Below are positions 35,915 to 43,805 of a DNA stretch of 64,000 bases, piece by piece. The position numbers were made by a program, and so were the translations under genes. Under the pieces are notes generated by a model. The model was not told where the DNA came from, did not search any database, and saw only the letters and a program-made list of their open reading frames with translations. This DNA comes from Opitutaceae bacterium. GTDB lineage: Bacteria; Verrucomicrobiota; Verrucomicrobiia; Opitutales; Opitutaceae. Location: NCBI GenBank assembly GCA_016794625.1, contig JAEUGY010000112.1, positions 62,001 to 126,000 of the forward strand. The letters are read 5' to 3'. Every line of letters starts with the position of its first letter. The stretch's first letter is position 1.

Positions 35915-37156
35915 ATGGCTTCCGGATCCCACGCCATCGCCTTTCGGCAGGCTGCTCTTTTCCAATCGCTATGGTTGCAGGTCGCCTCACACGTTCGAAC
36001 CGACCGCGCACTGCCTGCACGTTTTGAACGCGTGCTTCGCCAGCATCGGGGGTTTGGCTCGCGCGATCGTCGACTCTATCGGGAGCTTTTCTACACCACG
36101 CTCCGGTTTTTGCCCTGGCTCGAAGCGGGGGCGGGTGCGGGGGCGCTCACGGACAACGATATCCAGCTGGTCGTCTGGTTGAGTGCCAGCCTACCCGCCA
36201 CCCAGCCGATGAAGGAAGCGCTGACCGCGAAATGGCCCGCCCTTCCGCCACGCACATCGGAACGGGCTGCGCTCGCACAGTCCCTCGGCCGGTCGAGGGC
36301 GTCCGCGTCACTCTTGCCCGATTGGTTCAAACAGGAGTGCCCGACTGACTTTAGCGGCGCCGACTACGACAGCCTGACCTCGCGGGCTCCCCTTTGGATT
36401 CGGTTGCAGACCGGCGACCCAACGTCGGTCGAGCATGAGTTTTCTGCGCGAGGTTGGACGTGGGACGTTTCGAAGGACCTGCCAGAAGCGTGGCGTCTGG
36501 CAACGGACGTTGAGGTTGAATCCACGCAGGCATTTCTTCGCGGTCAGTTAGAGGTCCAGGACATTGGGTCCCAATGGGTCCTTCACCAAGCCCGCCCACA
36601 AAAGGGAGAACAGTGGCTCGATGCGTGTGCCGGCGCGGGCGGAAAGACCCTCCAACTCGCCCGTCTCGTCGGACCGGAAGGCACCGTGATCGCTCACGAC
36701 ATTCGGCCTGCGGCCTTGACCGAGCTGCATGCCCGCACGAGCCGGGCCCGCCTCGGCAATGTTCGCAGTGTTTACGAGGTGACCGGAACCTTCGATGCAG
36801 TACTGGTGGACGCTCCCTGCAGCGGCACCGGCACGTGGCGTCGAGCCCCGCACCTGAAGTGGTCCACCCACTCCAGCACCCTGACCGAAATGTCCGGGTT
36901 GCAATCGGAGATCCTCAAAAAATTCGCTCCCTTCGTAAGACCCGGCGGACGCCTGGTGTATGCCACCTGCTCGCTCGCGCGATCTGAGAACGAGGAGGTG
37001 GTGACACACTTCCTGCAGCACCACCCTCAGTTTTCCATGTGGCCACGATCGTCTGAGACGCGTCGCGATTCGAGCCCGACGGGCTCTACTCTGTTGCCTT
37101 CGCGCCTCGACTCCGACGGGTTTTTTGTCGCCACCTTGGAGCGTTCACGGACCTGA
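35915..37156 (+). CDS. RsmB/NOP2-family RNA (cytosine-5) methyltransferase
   Basis: This 413-residue protein has an N-terminal NusB-like helical domain (about 10-140, RRLYRELFYTTLRFLPWLE) and a C-terminal SAM-dependent m5C methyltransferase domain. Motif I is WLDACAGAGGKTLQLA, motif IV with the resolving Cys is VLVDAPCSGTGTWRR, and the nucleophile Cys is in LVYATCSLARSENE. The fold matches RsmB, which methylates C967 of 16S rRNA; the exact target is inferred. ATG 35915 is chosen, seven bases after the lptD-like stop, so the two are probably co-transcribed. Confidence 0.87.
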   Translation: MASGSHAIAFRQAALFQSLWLQVASHVRTDRALPARFERVLRQHRGFGSRDRRLYRELFYTTLRFLPWLEAGAGAGALTDNDIQLVVWLSASLPATQPMKEALTAKWPALPPRTSERAALAQSLGRSRASASLLPDWFKQECPTDFSGADYDSLTSRAPLWIRLQTGDPTSVEHEFSARGWTWDVSKDLPEAWRLATDVEVESTQAFLRGQLEVQDIGSQWVLHQARPQKGEQWLDACAGAGGKTLQLARLVGPEGTVIAHDIRPAALTELHARTSRARLGNVRSVYEVTGTFDAVLVDAPCSGTGTWRRAPHLKWSTHSSTLTEMSGLQSEILKKFAPFVRPGGRLVYATCSLARSENEEVVTHFLQHHPQFSMWPRSSETRRDSSPTGSTLLPSRLDSDGFFVATLERSRT

Positions 37157-37228
37157 AGACCGGCGGATCACTTCCACGCACGCTTTTTCATTGCCGAGAT
37201 CCGCTGCCAGCCAACCATCCCGAGATCT

Positions 37229-38035
37229 GTGGTTCCCGACGCTGACTATCGCATCAAGCTACCTGCCTTCGAAGGGCCGCTCGATCTGCTCCTATTCCTG
37301 ATTCGGAAGAACGAGTTGGATATCTACGATATCCCGATCGAGTCGGTCACCCGCCAGTACATCGATGTGCTCCGGTCGATGCAGCAGTTCGATTTGGAGA
37401 TCGCCGGAGAGTTCTTCGTCATGGCCGCCACCTTGATGGAAATCAAGAGCCGGATGTTGTTGCCCAAGGGCCATGCCGCGATCGGCCCGGACGACGACGA
37501 TGACGCGATGGATCCCCGCTGGGAACTCGTGCACCAACTCCTGCAATACAAGAAGTTTAAAGAGGCGGCGGGCGGCCTGGCTTCGCTCGCTCAGTTTGAA
37601 CAGGACAAGTTGCCCCGACAGGTGGTGGAAGCGATCGCGGCGGAACACGAGCGGCCCTTGAAGTCGGTCGATCGGATTGAGCTCTGGAATGCATTCAATA
37701 TCGTTTTGCGACGCCTGGCCGAAAAGTTGGTCGTCGGAGAAATCCGTGATGAACAAGTCACGGTAGCCGACCAAATGGAGAGTCTGCTCATCAGGGTACA
37801 AACACAGAAGTCTTTCATTTTCTCTGACTTATTCCCGGAGAAAGTAACCTTGCGGGTCTTGGTGGCCACGTTTCTTGCCGTCCTTGAGCTGACGCGTCTC
37901 CGCAAACTTCGCATCAAGCAGAACGAAGCATTCTCCGACATCGTGTGTGAGGCCGTGGACGAAACGGCGGCACCTGGCGATCATCTTGAAAAGTCGCTTG
38001 AATCCCCATCCGAAGAACGCACGTTAGCTTCGTGA
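37229..38035 (+). CDS. scpA: Segregation and condensation protein ScpA (kleisin)
   Basis: ScpA bridges SMC heads and binds ScpB in the condensin complex. This 268-residue protein begins with the family N-terminus (YRIKLPAFEGPLDLLLFLIRKNELDIYDIPI), then YIDVLRSMQQFDLEIAGEFFVMAATLMEIKSRMLLP. It ends with the winged-helix segment VATFLAVLELTRLRKLRIKQNEAFSDIV. An acidic DDDDD stretch follows the N-terminal helical domain. GTG 37229 is the start. It lies away from its partner scpB at 2539, and its TGA overlaps the GTG of the next small gene. Confidence 0.95.
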   Translation: MVPDADYRIKLPAFEGPLDLLLFLIRKNELDIYDIPIESVTRQYIDVLRSMQQFDLEIAGEFFVMAATLMEIKSRMLLPKGHAAIGPDDDDDAMDPRWELVHQLLQYKKFKEAAGGLASLAQFEQDKLPRQVVEAIAAEHERPLKSVDRIELWNAFNIVLRRLAEKLVVGEIRDEQVTVADQMESLLIRVQTQKSFIFSDLFPEKVTLRVLVATFLAVLELTRLRKLRIKQNEAFSDIVCEAVDETAAPGDHLEKSLESPSEERTLAS

Positions 38036-38304
38036 GCAAGAAGCCCTCCAAGCCATCCCGGAAAGCCCCCAAAGTCCCCGCCAAGGCGGAGCTCTTGGGC
38101 GTCGGGCTTGATAACGATGACGGGCATAAGCGTGTGACCGCAGGGGAACAATTCACGCTGGTCGGAGGCTCAGCCGAAACCCACGAGCGGATGACCGAGA
38201 CGGTCATCAAGACGTTTGAGGAGCTCAAGCGACGTGATCGAAGGCTGGAAACCGTGGAACCGCAGGAACTCGCGGACATTCTCCACAAATCAACTCCCCG
38301 CTAA
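38032..38304 (+). CDS. Small protein translationally coupled to scpA
   Basis: This 90-residue protein starts with GTG inside the end of scpA (GTGA overlap), which argues for real translation and coupling. The N-terminus is Lys/Pro/Ala-rich (KKPSKPSRKAPKVPAKA). The rest is likely helical and charged (HERMTETVIKTFEELKRRDRRL), ending with QELADILHKS. No domain is recognised and no signal peptide is present. Position between scpA and trxA suggests a nucleic-acid or chromosome role, which is only a guess. Confidence 0.65.
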   Translation: MSKKPSKPSRKAPKVPAKAELLGVGLDNDDGHKRVTAGEQFTLVGGSAETHERMTETVIKTFEELKRRDRRLETVEPQELADILHKSTPR

Positions 38305-38341
38305 CGAACCCTCGCACGTCCAAACCTCCATCGCCACTCCC

Positions 38342-38665
38342 ATGTCTGCCAACACCACGGAACTCACCACTGCCAACTTTAAGGCCGCAATCGCGGCTCC
38401 CACCCCGGTCTTAGTCGACTTTTGGGCTCCTTGGTGCGGCCCCTGCAAGGCGATTGCCCCGGCCTTGGAAGAGCTCGCGGTCGAGTTGAAAGGCAAGCTG
38501 ACCATTGCCAAAGTGAACGTCGACGACAACGACCAGCTCGCCGCCGAGTACAATGTGCGGGCCATACCGACCATGTTGCTCTTCAAAGGTGGTAAAGTGG
38601 CCGAAACGTTCGTCGGAATGATGCAGAAAGCTGCGCTCAAGGAGAAGCTCCTGGCCAAGCTCTAA
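38342..38665 (+). CDS. trxA: Thioredoxin
   Basis: This 107-residue protein is a classical cytoplasmic thioredoxin that reduces protein disulfides with electrons from thioredoxin reductase. The active site WCGPC lies at residues 31-35 in LVDFWAPWCGPCKAIAP. The conserved cis-Pro is in VRAIPTMLLFKGG. ATG 38342 is chosen by family start; the frame opens further upstream but inside the preceding gene. It follows the scpA-linked small gene by 37 bases. Confidence 0.95.
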   Translation: MSANTTELTTANFKAAIAAPTPVLVDFWAPWCGPCKAIAPALEELAVELKGKLTIAKVNVDDNDQLAAEYNVRAIPTMLLFKGGKVAETFVGMMQKAALKEKLLAKL

Positions 38666-38676
38666 CGGGAGCTTGG
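38655..38676 (+). terminator. Hairpin at the end of trxA
   Basis: Perfect 8-base arms CCAAGCTC / GAGCTTGG surround loop TAACGG, which contains the trxA stop. No T-run follows, so it is only a candidate for ending the lptD-to-trxA run. Confidence 0.4.
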
Positions 38677-38717
38677 GAAGAGGCCCGCCTCCTGCCGAGG
38701 GCTTTGCGGGATCGCCT

Positions 38718-39635
38718 TCAGATTTTCTGAGCGAGTACGAGCCCCAAGGCGAGCGTGGCTGCATAGAGGGCTAGGTATCGACCCGTCGACCCAAGGAGCT
38801 GGATCAGCTCTTGGGGCGTTCGGGCGTTCTTCAGTGTCAGCACCTGCCTCACCGCCGCATACACCCAGACGAGCGGGGCGAGGACCGGCGCCCCATGGCC
38901 TCGTCGCCAAAGTTCGACCGGAACCGCAAATGCGATGAGATGCGCGACGAGAAACTGCATGCGGGCGAACCCTTTTCCAAACCGGACCACGGTGGTTCGC
39001 TTTCCCGCCTTCGCGTCCGTTTCCACATCTCGGTAATTGTTCGCCACAAGGATGTTCGCGGCCAAAAAGCCCACCGCCACGGCACCCAACCAAACCTCAC
39101 TCGTGGGGTGACCGGCCTGAACAAAGTAAGTCGTTCCCACCGCGACCAAACCGAAAAAGATGAACACGAAAAGATCTCCTAACCCGTTGTAACCAAGCGG
39201 GAATGGGCCGCCCGTATAAGCGTAACCGCACACAATACTTGAGACGCCGACCAGCAATAGTGGCCAGCCGCCATAGCGGAGGAGCGTCAGTCCGACCAAA
39301 AAGGCAGCGAGAAAGACGACCGCGGTGGCCCGTTTCATGACATCCGGAGCGATGAGACCGGCCGCCACCGCCCGCGTGGGGCCAACGCGATCACGGGTAT
39401 CCGCCCCTTTCACGAAGTCATAGTAGTCGTTGGCAAAGTTGGTTCCGATCTGGACCAAGATCGCAAACGCCAGACAAGCCCAGGCGGCAGGGGCATGAAA
39501 CGATCCCTCCCTCCAGGCGAATGCCGACCCCACCAACACCGGCGCCAAAGCGGCGGGTAGTGTTTTGGGTCGTGTGGCGGAAAGCCAAACTCCAATTTTC
39601 TGCTGAAGTGTCACCGGGTGGGCCTCTCTTTGCAT
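38718..39635 (-). CDS. menA: 1,4-dihydroxy-2-naphthoate polyprenyltransferase
   Basis: MenA attaches the polyprenyl chain to dihydroxynaphthoate in menaquinone synthesis. This 305-residue membrane protein has about eight or nine hydrophobic segments. The first Asp-rich motif is in TNFANDYYDFVKGADT and the second in NNYRDVETDAKAGKRT; both bind prenyl-diphosphate through magnesium. RPKTLPAALAPVLVGSAFAW near the N-terminus is typical of MenA within the UbiA family. The gene stands alone on the minus strand. It implies use of menaquinone. Confidence 0.93.
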   Translation of the reverse strand: MQREAHPVTLQQKIGVWLSATRPKTLPAALAPVLVGSAFAWREGSFHAPAAWACLAFAILVQIGTNFANDYYDFVKGADTRDRVGPTRAVAAGLIAPDVMKRATAVVFLAAFLVGLTLLRYGGWPLLLVGVSSIVCGYAYTGGPFPLGYNGLGDLFVFIFFGLVAVGTTYFVQAGHPTSEVWLGAVAVGFLAANILVANNYRDVETDAKAGKRTTVVRFGKGFARMQFLVAHLIAFAVPVELWRRGHGAPVLAPLVWVYAAVRQVLTLKNARTPQELIQLLGSTGRYLALYAATLALGLVLAQKI

Positions 39636-39734
39636 GGATGCTTTGGGCGGAGGCAGGCCTCGTCACTCGGGGTCGTCAGTCACGACACCCACCAACGCAC
39701 CATTACCGTGAGAGCCACCGTCGTCCCAACGAAT

Positions 39735-39757
39735 CACCCCGCCTAAGGCACGGGGTG
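39735..39757 (-). terminator. Hairpin after the aspartate aminotransferase gene
   Basis: Perfect 7-base arms CACCCCG / CGGGGTG around a 9-base loop lie 25 bases past the end of the aminotransferase gene on the minus strand. Read on that strand the hairpin is followed by ATTCGTTGG, a weak T tract. Moderate candidate. Confidence 0.45.
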
Positions 39758-39781
39758 TATCGAGAAACAACGCCGGCGCCC

Positions 39782-40975
39782 TCAAAGGCTTTGGCAGAAG
39801 CGAGCCAGACGAGTCACACCCTTTTCAATGATGGCATCACTGGTCGCGTAGCTCAATCTCAGATACCCTTCCGCTCCAAAGGCGCTTCCGGGTACGGCTG
39901 CAACTTTTTCTTTTTCAAGAAGTTGAGCGCAGAACGTTTGGTCCGGGAGACCGAATTTCGAGATATTGGGGAAAAGGTAAAACGCCCCTTGGGCCAGGAG
40001 ACAGGAAATCCCCGGGATGCCATTCAATGCCGCATGCAATGCCTTCCGCCGTCGATCAAACGCAGAGAGCATTTGAGCGAGCGCAGCCGCGGTCTTCTCC
40101 TTTTCCGTGAGGGCCGCCAATGCGCCGTATTGGGCGAAGGTCGTCACGTTGGAGGACATCTGGCTCTGCAATTCTGAGATCGCCTTGGCAATCGGCGCCG
40201 GAGCAACCGTCGTTCCAATGCGCCACCCGGTCATGGCATAGGTCTTGGAGAACCCTGCCACCACGATGGTACGGGCTTCTGCTTCCTTGCTCAGGGTCGC
40301 AATGCACGTGGGCCGCGCACCGTCGTAAACCAGATGCTCATACATCTCGTCCGAAAGGATGTAGAGATTGTGGCGCACCGCCACATCCACCAACGCCACC
40401 AGCTCTTCGCGAGAGTAGACCGCCCCGGTCGGGTTGGACGGAGAATTGAGAATCAGCAGTCGCGTTCTGGGCGTGATCGCACCTTCAAGCTGGGCTGGAG
40501 TGAGCTTAAACCCTGTGCGGTCATCCGCGAGAACGAGCTTGGGCACCGCCCCGGCCAGTTTGACCATTTCCGGATAACTGACCCAGAACGGCGCCGGGAC
40601 AATCACCTCGTCACCCGGGGAACAGGTCGCGAGTACGCCCAAATAACACGAAAACTTGCCTCCGGGTGAAACGATGACCTGCGACGGAGCGACCTTCAGC
40701 CCATACTCCGCCAGGTAGCGTCCGGCGATCGCCGCCCTCAACGGCTCGATCCCCGGGGTCGGGGCGTATTTCGTTTTTCCCGACATCAGGGCGGCGGCGC
40801 ACGCATCCTTGATATGCTGCGGAGTGTCGAAGTCGGGCTCGCCGGCGGCGAATCCACAGACATCTTCGCCGGCGGCTTGCAGAGCCTTGGCTTTCGCATC
40901 CACCGCCAAGGTTGGCGAGGGGGACACGTTGAGGGCCCAGGTGGAGAGTTTTGCGGGTAGACTGCTCATGGACAT
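39782..40975 (-). CDS. aspC: Aspartate aminotransferase (class I, subgroup Ib)
   Basis: This 397-residue PLP enzyme transfers the amino group between aspartate and 2-oxoglutarate. Key parts are AAGEPDFDTPQHIKDA, the aromatic-rich VIVPAPFWVSYPEM, LLILNSPSNPTGAVYS, LSDEMYEHLVYDG and the PLP Lys in VAGFSKTYAMTGWRIG. The C-terminal carboxylate-binding Arg is in GYLRLSYATSD. The Ib subgroup sometimes also uses prephenate. ATGs at 40975 and 40969 are both possible. Confidence 0.9.
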   Translation of the reverse strand: MSMSSLPAKLSTWALNVSPSPTLAVDAKAKALQAAGEDVCGFAAGEPDFDTPQHIKDACAAALMSGKTKYAPTPGIEPLRAAIAGRYLAEYGLKVAPSQVIVSPGGKFSCYLGVLATCSPGDEVIVPAPFWVSYPEMVKLAGAVPKLVLADDRTGFKLTPAQLEGAITPRTRLLILNSPSNPTGAVYSREELVALVDVAVRHNLYILSDEMYEHLVYDGARPTCIATLSKEAEARTIVVAGFSKTYAMTGWRIGTTVAPAPIAKAISELQSQMSSNVTTFAQYGALAALTEKEKTAAALAQMLSAFDRRRKALHAALNGIPGISCLLAQGAFYLFPNISKFGLPDQTFCAQLLEKEKVAAVPGSAFGAEGYLRLSYATSDAIIEKGVTRLARFCQSL

Positions 40976-41013
40976 TTGCACAAAGACCTAATGTTTCCTG
41001 CCCACCAAAAGCA

Positions 41014-41039
41014 AGGCCGCGCTGATGGTTGCGCGGCCT
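41014..41039 (-). terminator. Intrinsic terminator after the double-RHH gene
   Basis: A perfect 9-base stem AGGCCGCGC / GCGCGGCCT with an 8-base loop lies 45 bases past the stop of the ribbon-helix-helix gene. Read on the minus strand, it is followed by TGCTTTTGG, a modest T-rich tract. It also lies upstream of aspC and would insulate it. Confidence 0.65.
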
Positions 41040-41083
41040 GGCGGGAAGTGCCCCGGCATTAGACCGGGAAACAGGGACTGTGA

Positions 41084-41413
41084 TCAGCGCTTCTTCTTGG
41101 CCGGCGCCTTGGCGGCAGCACTCGGAAGACTGTCGATCGCGGCGCGCAGGAGCTCGCCGGCGCTGGTGCGCTTGACGCGAGCCTGGCGCTGGAGGTTTTT
41201 CTTCAGTGTATCCGGGAGACGCACCGAAATTTGGCGATGTTCGGGACGGTCGACCTGGAAGGCGCCGTAGTCGAATTGCTCGAGAGCAACTCGAATGACT
41301 TCGCTCACAGACTTAAGTCCGCGCTTGGCACGGCAAGATTCGATCTTGTCGATGAGCGTGAGCGGAAGCTCGAATGTAACGGGATTTGCGACGGGAGTTT
41401 TCTTTTTAGCCAT
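41084..41413 (-). CDS. Protein with two ribbon-helix-helix DNA-binding motifs
   Basis: This 109-residue protein appears to hold two ribbon-helix-helix units in one chain: VTFELPLTLIDKIESCRAKR with SVSEVIRVALEQF (about residues 12-48), and RQISVRLPDTLKKNLQRQAR with SAGELLRAAIDSL (about 59-95). Most such repressors have one unit and dimerise. It ends in an Ala/Lys tail (AAAKAPAKKKR). No toxin gene is adjacent, so a chromosomal regulator or DNA-architectural role is more likely than an antitoxin. ATG 41413 is chosen at the start of the recognisable part. A terminator follows it. Confidence 0.75.
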   Translation of the reverse strand: MAKKKTPVANPVTFELPLTLIDKIESCRAKRGLKSVSEVIRVALEQFDYGAFQVDRPEHRQISVRLPDTLKKNLQRQARVKRTSAGELLRAAIDSLPSAAAKAPAKKKR

Positions 41414-41717
41414 GGCTTGAAAAACAGGGAAACAAACAGGTTTCGAAGACCTAGAATGCGTAGTGACGATCCGGCAACGCAAATCTTTTCGAGCGTAGCG
41501 GATTCAGTCTCATTGCACATGGCAATACGTAGTGGCGTGTTGGCATGTGCCGATGGGAAGGGATACGGAGAAACTACCTACCCTCCGGTGAGGAGCAAGC
41601 GACGGGCTCACTTTGATCGAGAACCATCCGCCGCCGGAAACCTCACCCGGACCGGGCGTGAACGCACGGGCCCACGGATCATCGCGGTCGGCCCCTGAGG
41701 CCTCGAACCCCGAAGAC
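41414..41717. other. Gene-free spacer upstream of the double-RHH gene
   Basis: This 304-base gap lies between the RHH gene and the HAD phosphatase gene, both on the minus strand, so it holds the 3' end of the secG operon and the promoter of the RHH gene. No convincing ORF, tRNA or known RNA was recognised. Short palindromes are present (CCCGGACCGGG near 41648 and ATTGCACATGGCAAT near 41512). The latter lies about 100 bases upstream of the RHH start and could be an operator. Confidence 0.5.
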
Positions 41718-42389
41718 CTAACCGGAAGCAGCCAGCGAGCTGCGCACCGCCTCGTAGGCTTCCTGGGGCGACTCCACCACCCGCCATGCCCGGGAAACGA
41801 CGTCGCGATGCACCGGACGCCCCTGGCGTATGAGAATAGTTCGGACACCCAAAGCTGCGCCGGCGAGCACGTCGACATCGGCATCTCCGACAAAAAGAAC
41901 CTCGGGCGCAGACGTCCCCAGGCGATGAATAATCTCCGTCAAGCCCGAGGGGTCCGGTTTATGGGTGGGAAAGTCGTCTCCGCAAACCACGGTCTCGAAC
42001 CAGGGCGAAAGTGTTTGTTCGCGAAAGATCCATTCTGCGGATTTTCTGTCTCTTCCCGTCCAGATTCCCAAACGAAGCGAGAGGGACTTCAGGTCGGAAA
42101 GCAGTTCCTTCATGCCGGGAAACGGCTGGATGAGATTCCAATTTTCAGTAGAAAAAGCGATCAGTCGACGCATCGCCGTTTCTACTTTCATGGCATCACC
42201 CAGGAGCGCCGAAAACGTCCGCTCCGGCGGAGCACCCAGTAGCAGGAAGAGCTCATGGTCATCCATCGGCGGCAGGAACGGTGAAAGCGCATGCGCATAC
42301 GCCCGTAGCACCATCGGCATACTGTCCACCAACGTACCATCGAGATCGAATACGATGGCCCGGACCTCGTCGGACTTGGTCAGAATCAT
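41718..42389 (-). CDS. HAD-superfamily phosphatase
   Basis: This 223-residue protein is a haloacid-dehalogenase-type phosphohydrolase of the Gph/PGMB group. Motif I is VFDLDGTLVDS with the nucleophile Asp, motif II is in LGIWTGRD, motif III Lys is in PTHKPDPSGL and motif IV is FVGDADVDVLAGAALG. A helical cap domain lies between residues 22 and 88. It may act on phosphoglycolate or a sugar phosphate; specificity is not visible. Its ATG overlaps the TGA of the preceding gene by four bases (ATGA), so it is translationally coupled to the secG-operon gene upstream. Confidence 0.87.
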   Translation of the reverse strand: MILTKSDEVRAIVFDLDGTLVDSMPMVLRAYAHALSPFLPPMDDHELFLLLGAPPERTFSALLGDAMKVETAMRRLIAFSTENWNLIQPFPGMKELLSDLKSLSLRLGIWTGRDRKSAEWIFREQTLSPWFETVVCGDDFPTHKPDPSGLTEIIHRLGTSAPEVLFVGDADVDVLAGAALGVRTILIRQGRPVHRDVVSRAWRVVESPQEAYEAVRSSLAASG

Positions 42390-43300
42390 GGCTCGACCCG
42401 GGTCAATCCCGTCTCTGGGGGAAGGAGCGCCGACCCCAACTCCTCGGGAGAAAACAAGGCGTGAGCGAAGGTCAGCTCCAATGCGGCTGCAGTCACACTG
42501 AATCGCGTCTTGTTGCGCGTGACTTCGTTCCGTACATCGATCGTCTTCACCATCCAGCGCTCGCCCCACTTCTTGAGGTCGAGTACGGACACTGATTTCT
42601 CGACCACACCCCGATCTCCCAGCTGTTCGACTTGCACGAGCGCATTGTACTGCGTGTCCAAAAACACGCGCACTCCGGTCAAGGTGGGCTGCCAAACGGA
42701 CCACTCGGCCGGGGGATAAAAGAGGAACGAATGCGCGGGGCGCCCGCGAACCTTGCGAACGCCTTCGAACTCGAATTCAGGCCAATCCAAAAACGGCATC
42801 TGCAGATCGAAAGGCGTCAAATCCGTATCGCCGAGACGGTCAAAAAAGGAACTGCCGCCCAGCGTCTCCAGCGCCGGAACACGGCCTTGCCGCCATCGCC
42901 AGACTTTGGGACTGGATCCGCCTACGACAAGCAGGCGGGTGAGACTCTTTCCCTCATCGTTCTGGGGAGGGTCCAGTTCGAGTCGTCGATGGGCGACGGA
43001 ATCGATCTTCGCGTCCCAAAGCCGTCCCGTCACACGTCGCTCCGGTCCTCGCCTGGGCAGGACGCGCAATTGAAATTCCAGATAAAAGGCATCGCCCGCC
43101 CCTGCACTGCGAAACGCCTCCAAGACCTTCCGCCCCTCCGTTTGATCGGGACGCGCAAGCTGAACGTAGTCAGGGAGCGGACGATAACGCTTCTGCTGGC
43201 CCAGCGCGACCGAAGGGCACAGCACTGCCAACGCCAAGGCAGAAAAAAGGCAGGCGGTGCAGGCCGCCTGCCAAAGTCGTACCGTCCCTAGGGACGTCAT
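42386..43300 (-). CDS. Exported LolA-like protein of unknown function
   Basis: This 304-residue protein begins with a signal peptide (about 1-34, ending SVALGQQ) and has an all-beta, aromatic-rich pattern typical of LolA-like periplasmic lipid carriers: FYLEFQLRVLPRRG, VTGRLWDAKID, MPFLDWPEFEFEGVRKVRGRPAHSF, VFLDTQYNALVQVEQL and WMVKTIDVRNEVT. The assignment to outer-membrane lipoprotein-sorting-type proteins rests on this pattern only. It lies between secG (17 bases) and the coupled HAD gene, so it is in the secG operon. Confidence 0.65.
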   Translation of the reverse strand: MTSLGTVRLWQAACTACLFSALALAVLCPSVALGQQKRYRPLPDYVQLARPDQTEGRKVLEAFRSAGAGDAFYLEFQLRVLPRRGPERRVTGRLWDAKIDSVAHRRLELDPPQNDEGKSLTRLLVVGGSSPKVWRWRQGRVPALETLGGSSFFDRLGDTDLTPFDLQMPFLDWPEFEFEGVRKVRGRPAHSFLFYPPAEWSVWQPTLTGVRVFLDTQYNALVQVEQLGDRGVVEKSVSVLDLKKWGERWMVKTIDVRNEVTRNKTRFSVTAAALELTFAHALFSPEELGSALLPPETGLTRVEP

Positions 43301-43317
43301 GATCGGTGGAACCCCAA

Positions 43318-43719
43318 CTAAGGATTCGTCTTGGGCTGTTCGGGCGTGGTTGCCGCAGGCGCCGGGACTGAAGCCGGTGTCGGAAGCACGGCCTCCGGGG
43401 CCGCCGAGGTGCCGGCCGGAACCGCGGGAGCACTCGTCGAGATCGAAGGCAAAGCGCTGCCACTCGCGGCGGCATGCTTGCGCTGATAAATGTGACCGAG
43501 ATACAGCACAAAACTCAGCACGAAAAACGCGATGGATGCCTTGATGGTGGCACCGGAAAGAACATTCCCGGTCTCGGCACCAAACGCCGCCTCGGCCGCA
43601 CCACCCCCCATCGCCGCACCCACGCCACCGTCCTTGGCCTTCTGTGCAAGAACGACCAAGACCATGAACAACGAAATGAGGATGAGGACGAAAGTCAGAA
43701 TTCCGATGAGAATGCCCAT
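43318..43719 (-). CDS. secG: Protein-export membrane protein SecG
   Basis: SecG is the small subunit of the SecYEG translocon. This 133-residue protein has two transmembrane helices (about 2-24, LIGILTFVLILISLFMVLVV, and about 58-77, IKASIAFFVLSFVLYLGHIY) around the family loop LAQKAKDGGVGAAMGGGAAEAAFG. A Pro/Ala/Ser-rich tail of about 50 residues follows, longer than in E. coli SecG (110 residues in total). ATG 43719 is chosen because the first helix starts there. Confidence 0.9.
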   Translation of the reverse strand: MGILIGILTFVLILISLFMVLVVLAQKAKDGGVGAAMGGGAAEAAFGAETGNVLSGATIKASIAFFVLSFVLYLGHIYQRKHAAASGSALPSISTSAPAVPAGTSAAPEAVLPTPASVPAPAATTPEQPKTNP

Positions 43720-43805
43720 GTGTAAAGGATGACTGAAGCGAACCACCCTCCCGATTGTCAATGCCTTGCTGGCCTCCATTCCTCAAAGCACCATAACCCT
43801 TTGAG

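Noticed and set aside
41084..41413. Toxin-antitoxin module at the RHH gene
   Set aside because: No small toxin-like ORF lies next to it; a terminator follows it directly and a 304-base spacer precedes it.
41414..41717. tRNA or SRP RNA in the spacer
   Set aside because: Fragments such as CTCGAACCCC and CCGGAAGCAGCC recalled tRNA T-loop or SRP RNA, but no cloverleaf or full SRP core could be formed.
42390..42704. Upstream extension of the HAD phosphatase frame
   Set aside because: It overlaps the exported LolA-like gene, and an ATGA coupling start at 42389 fits the family N-terminus.
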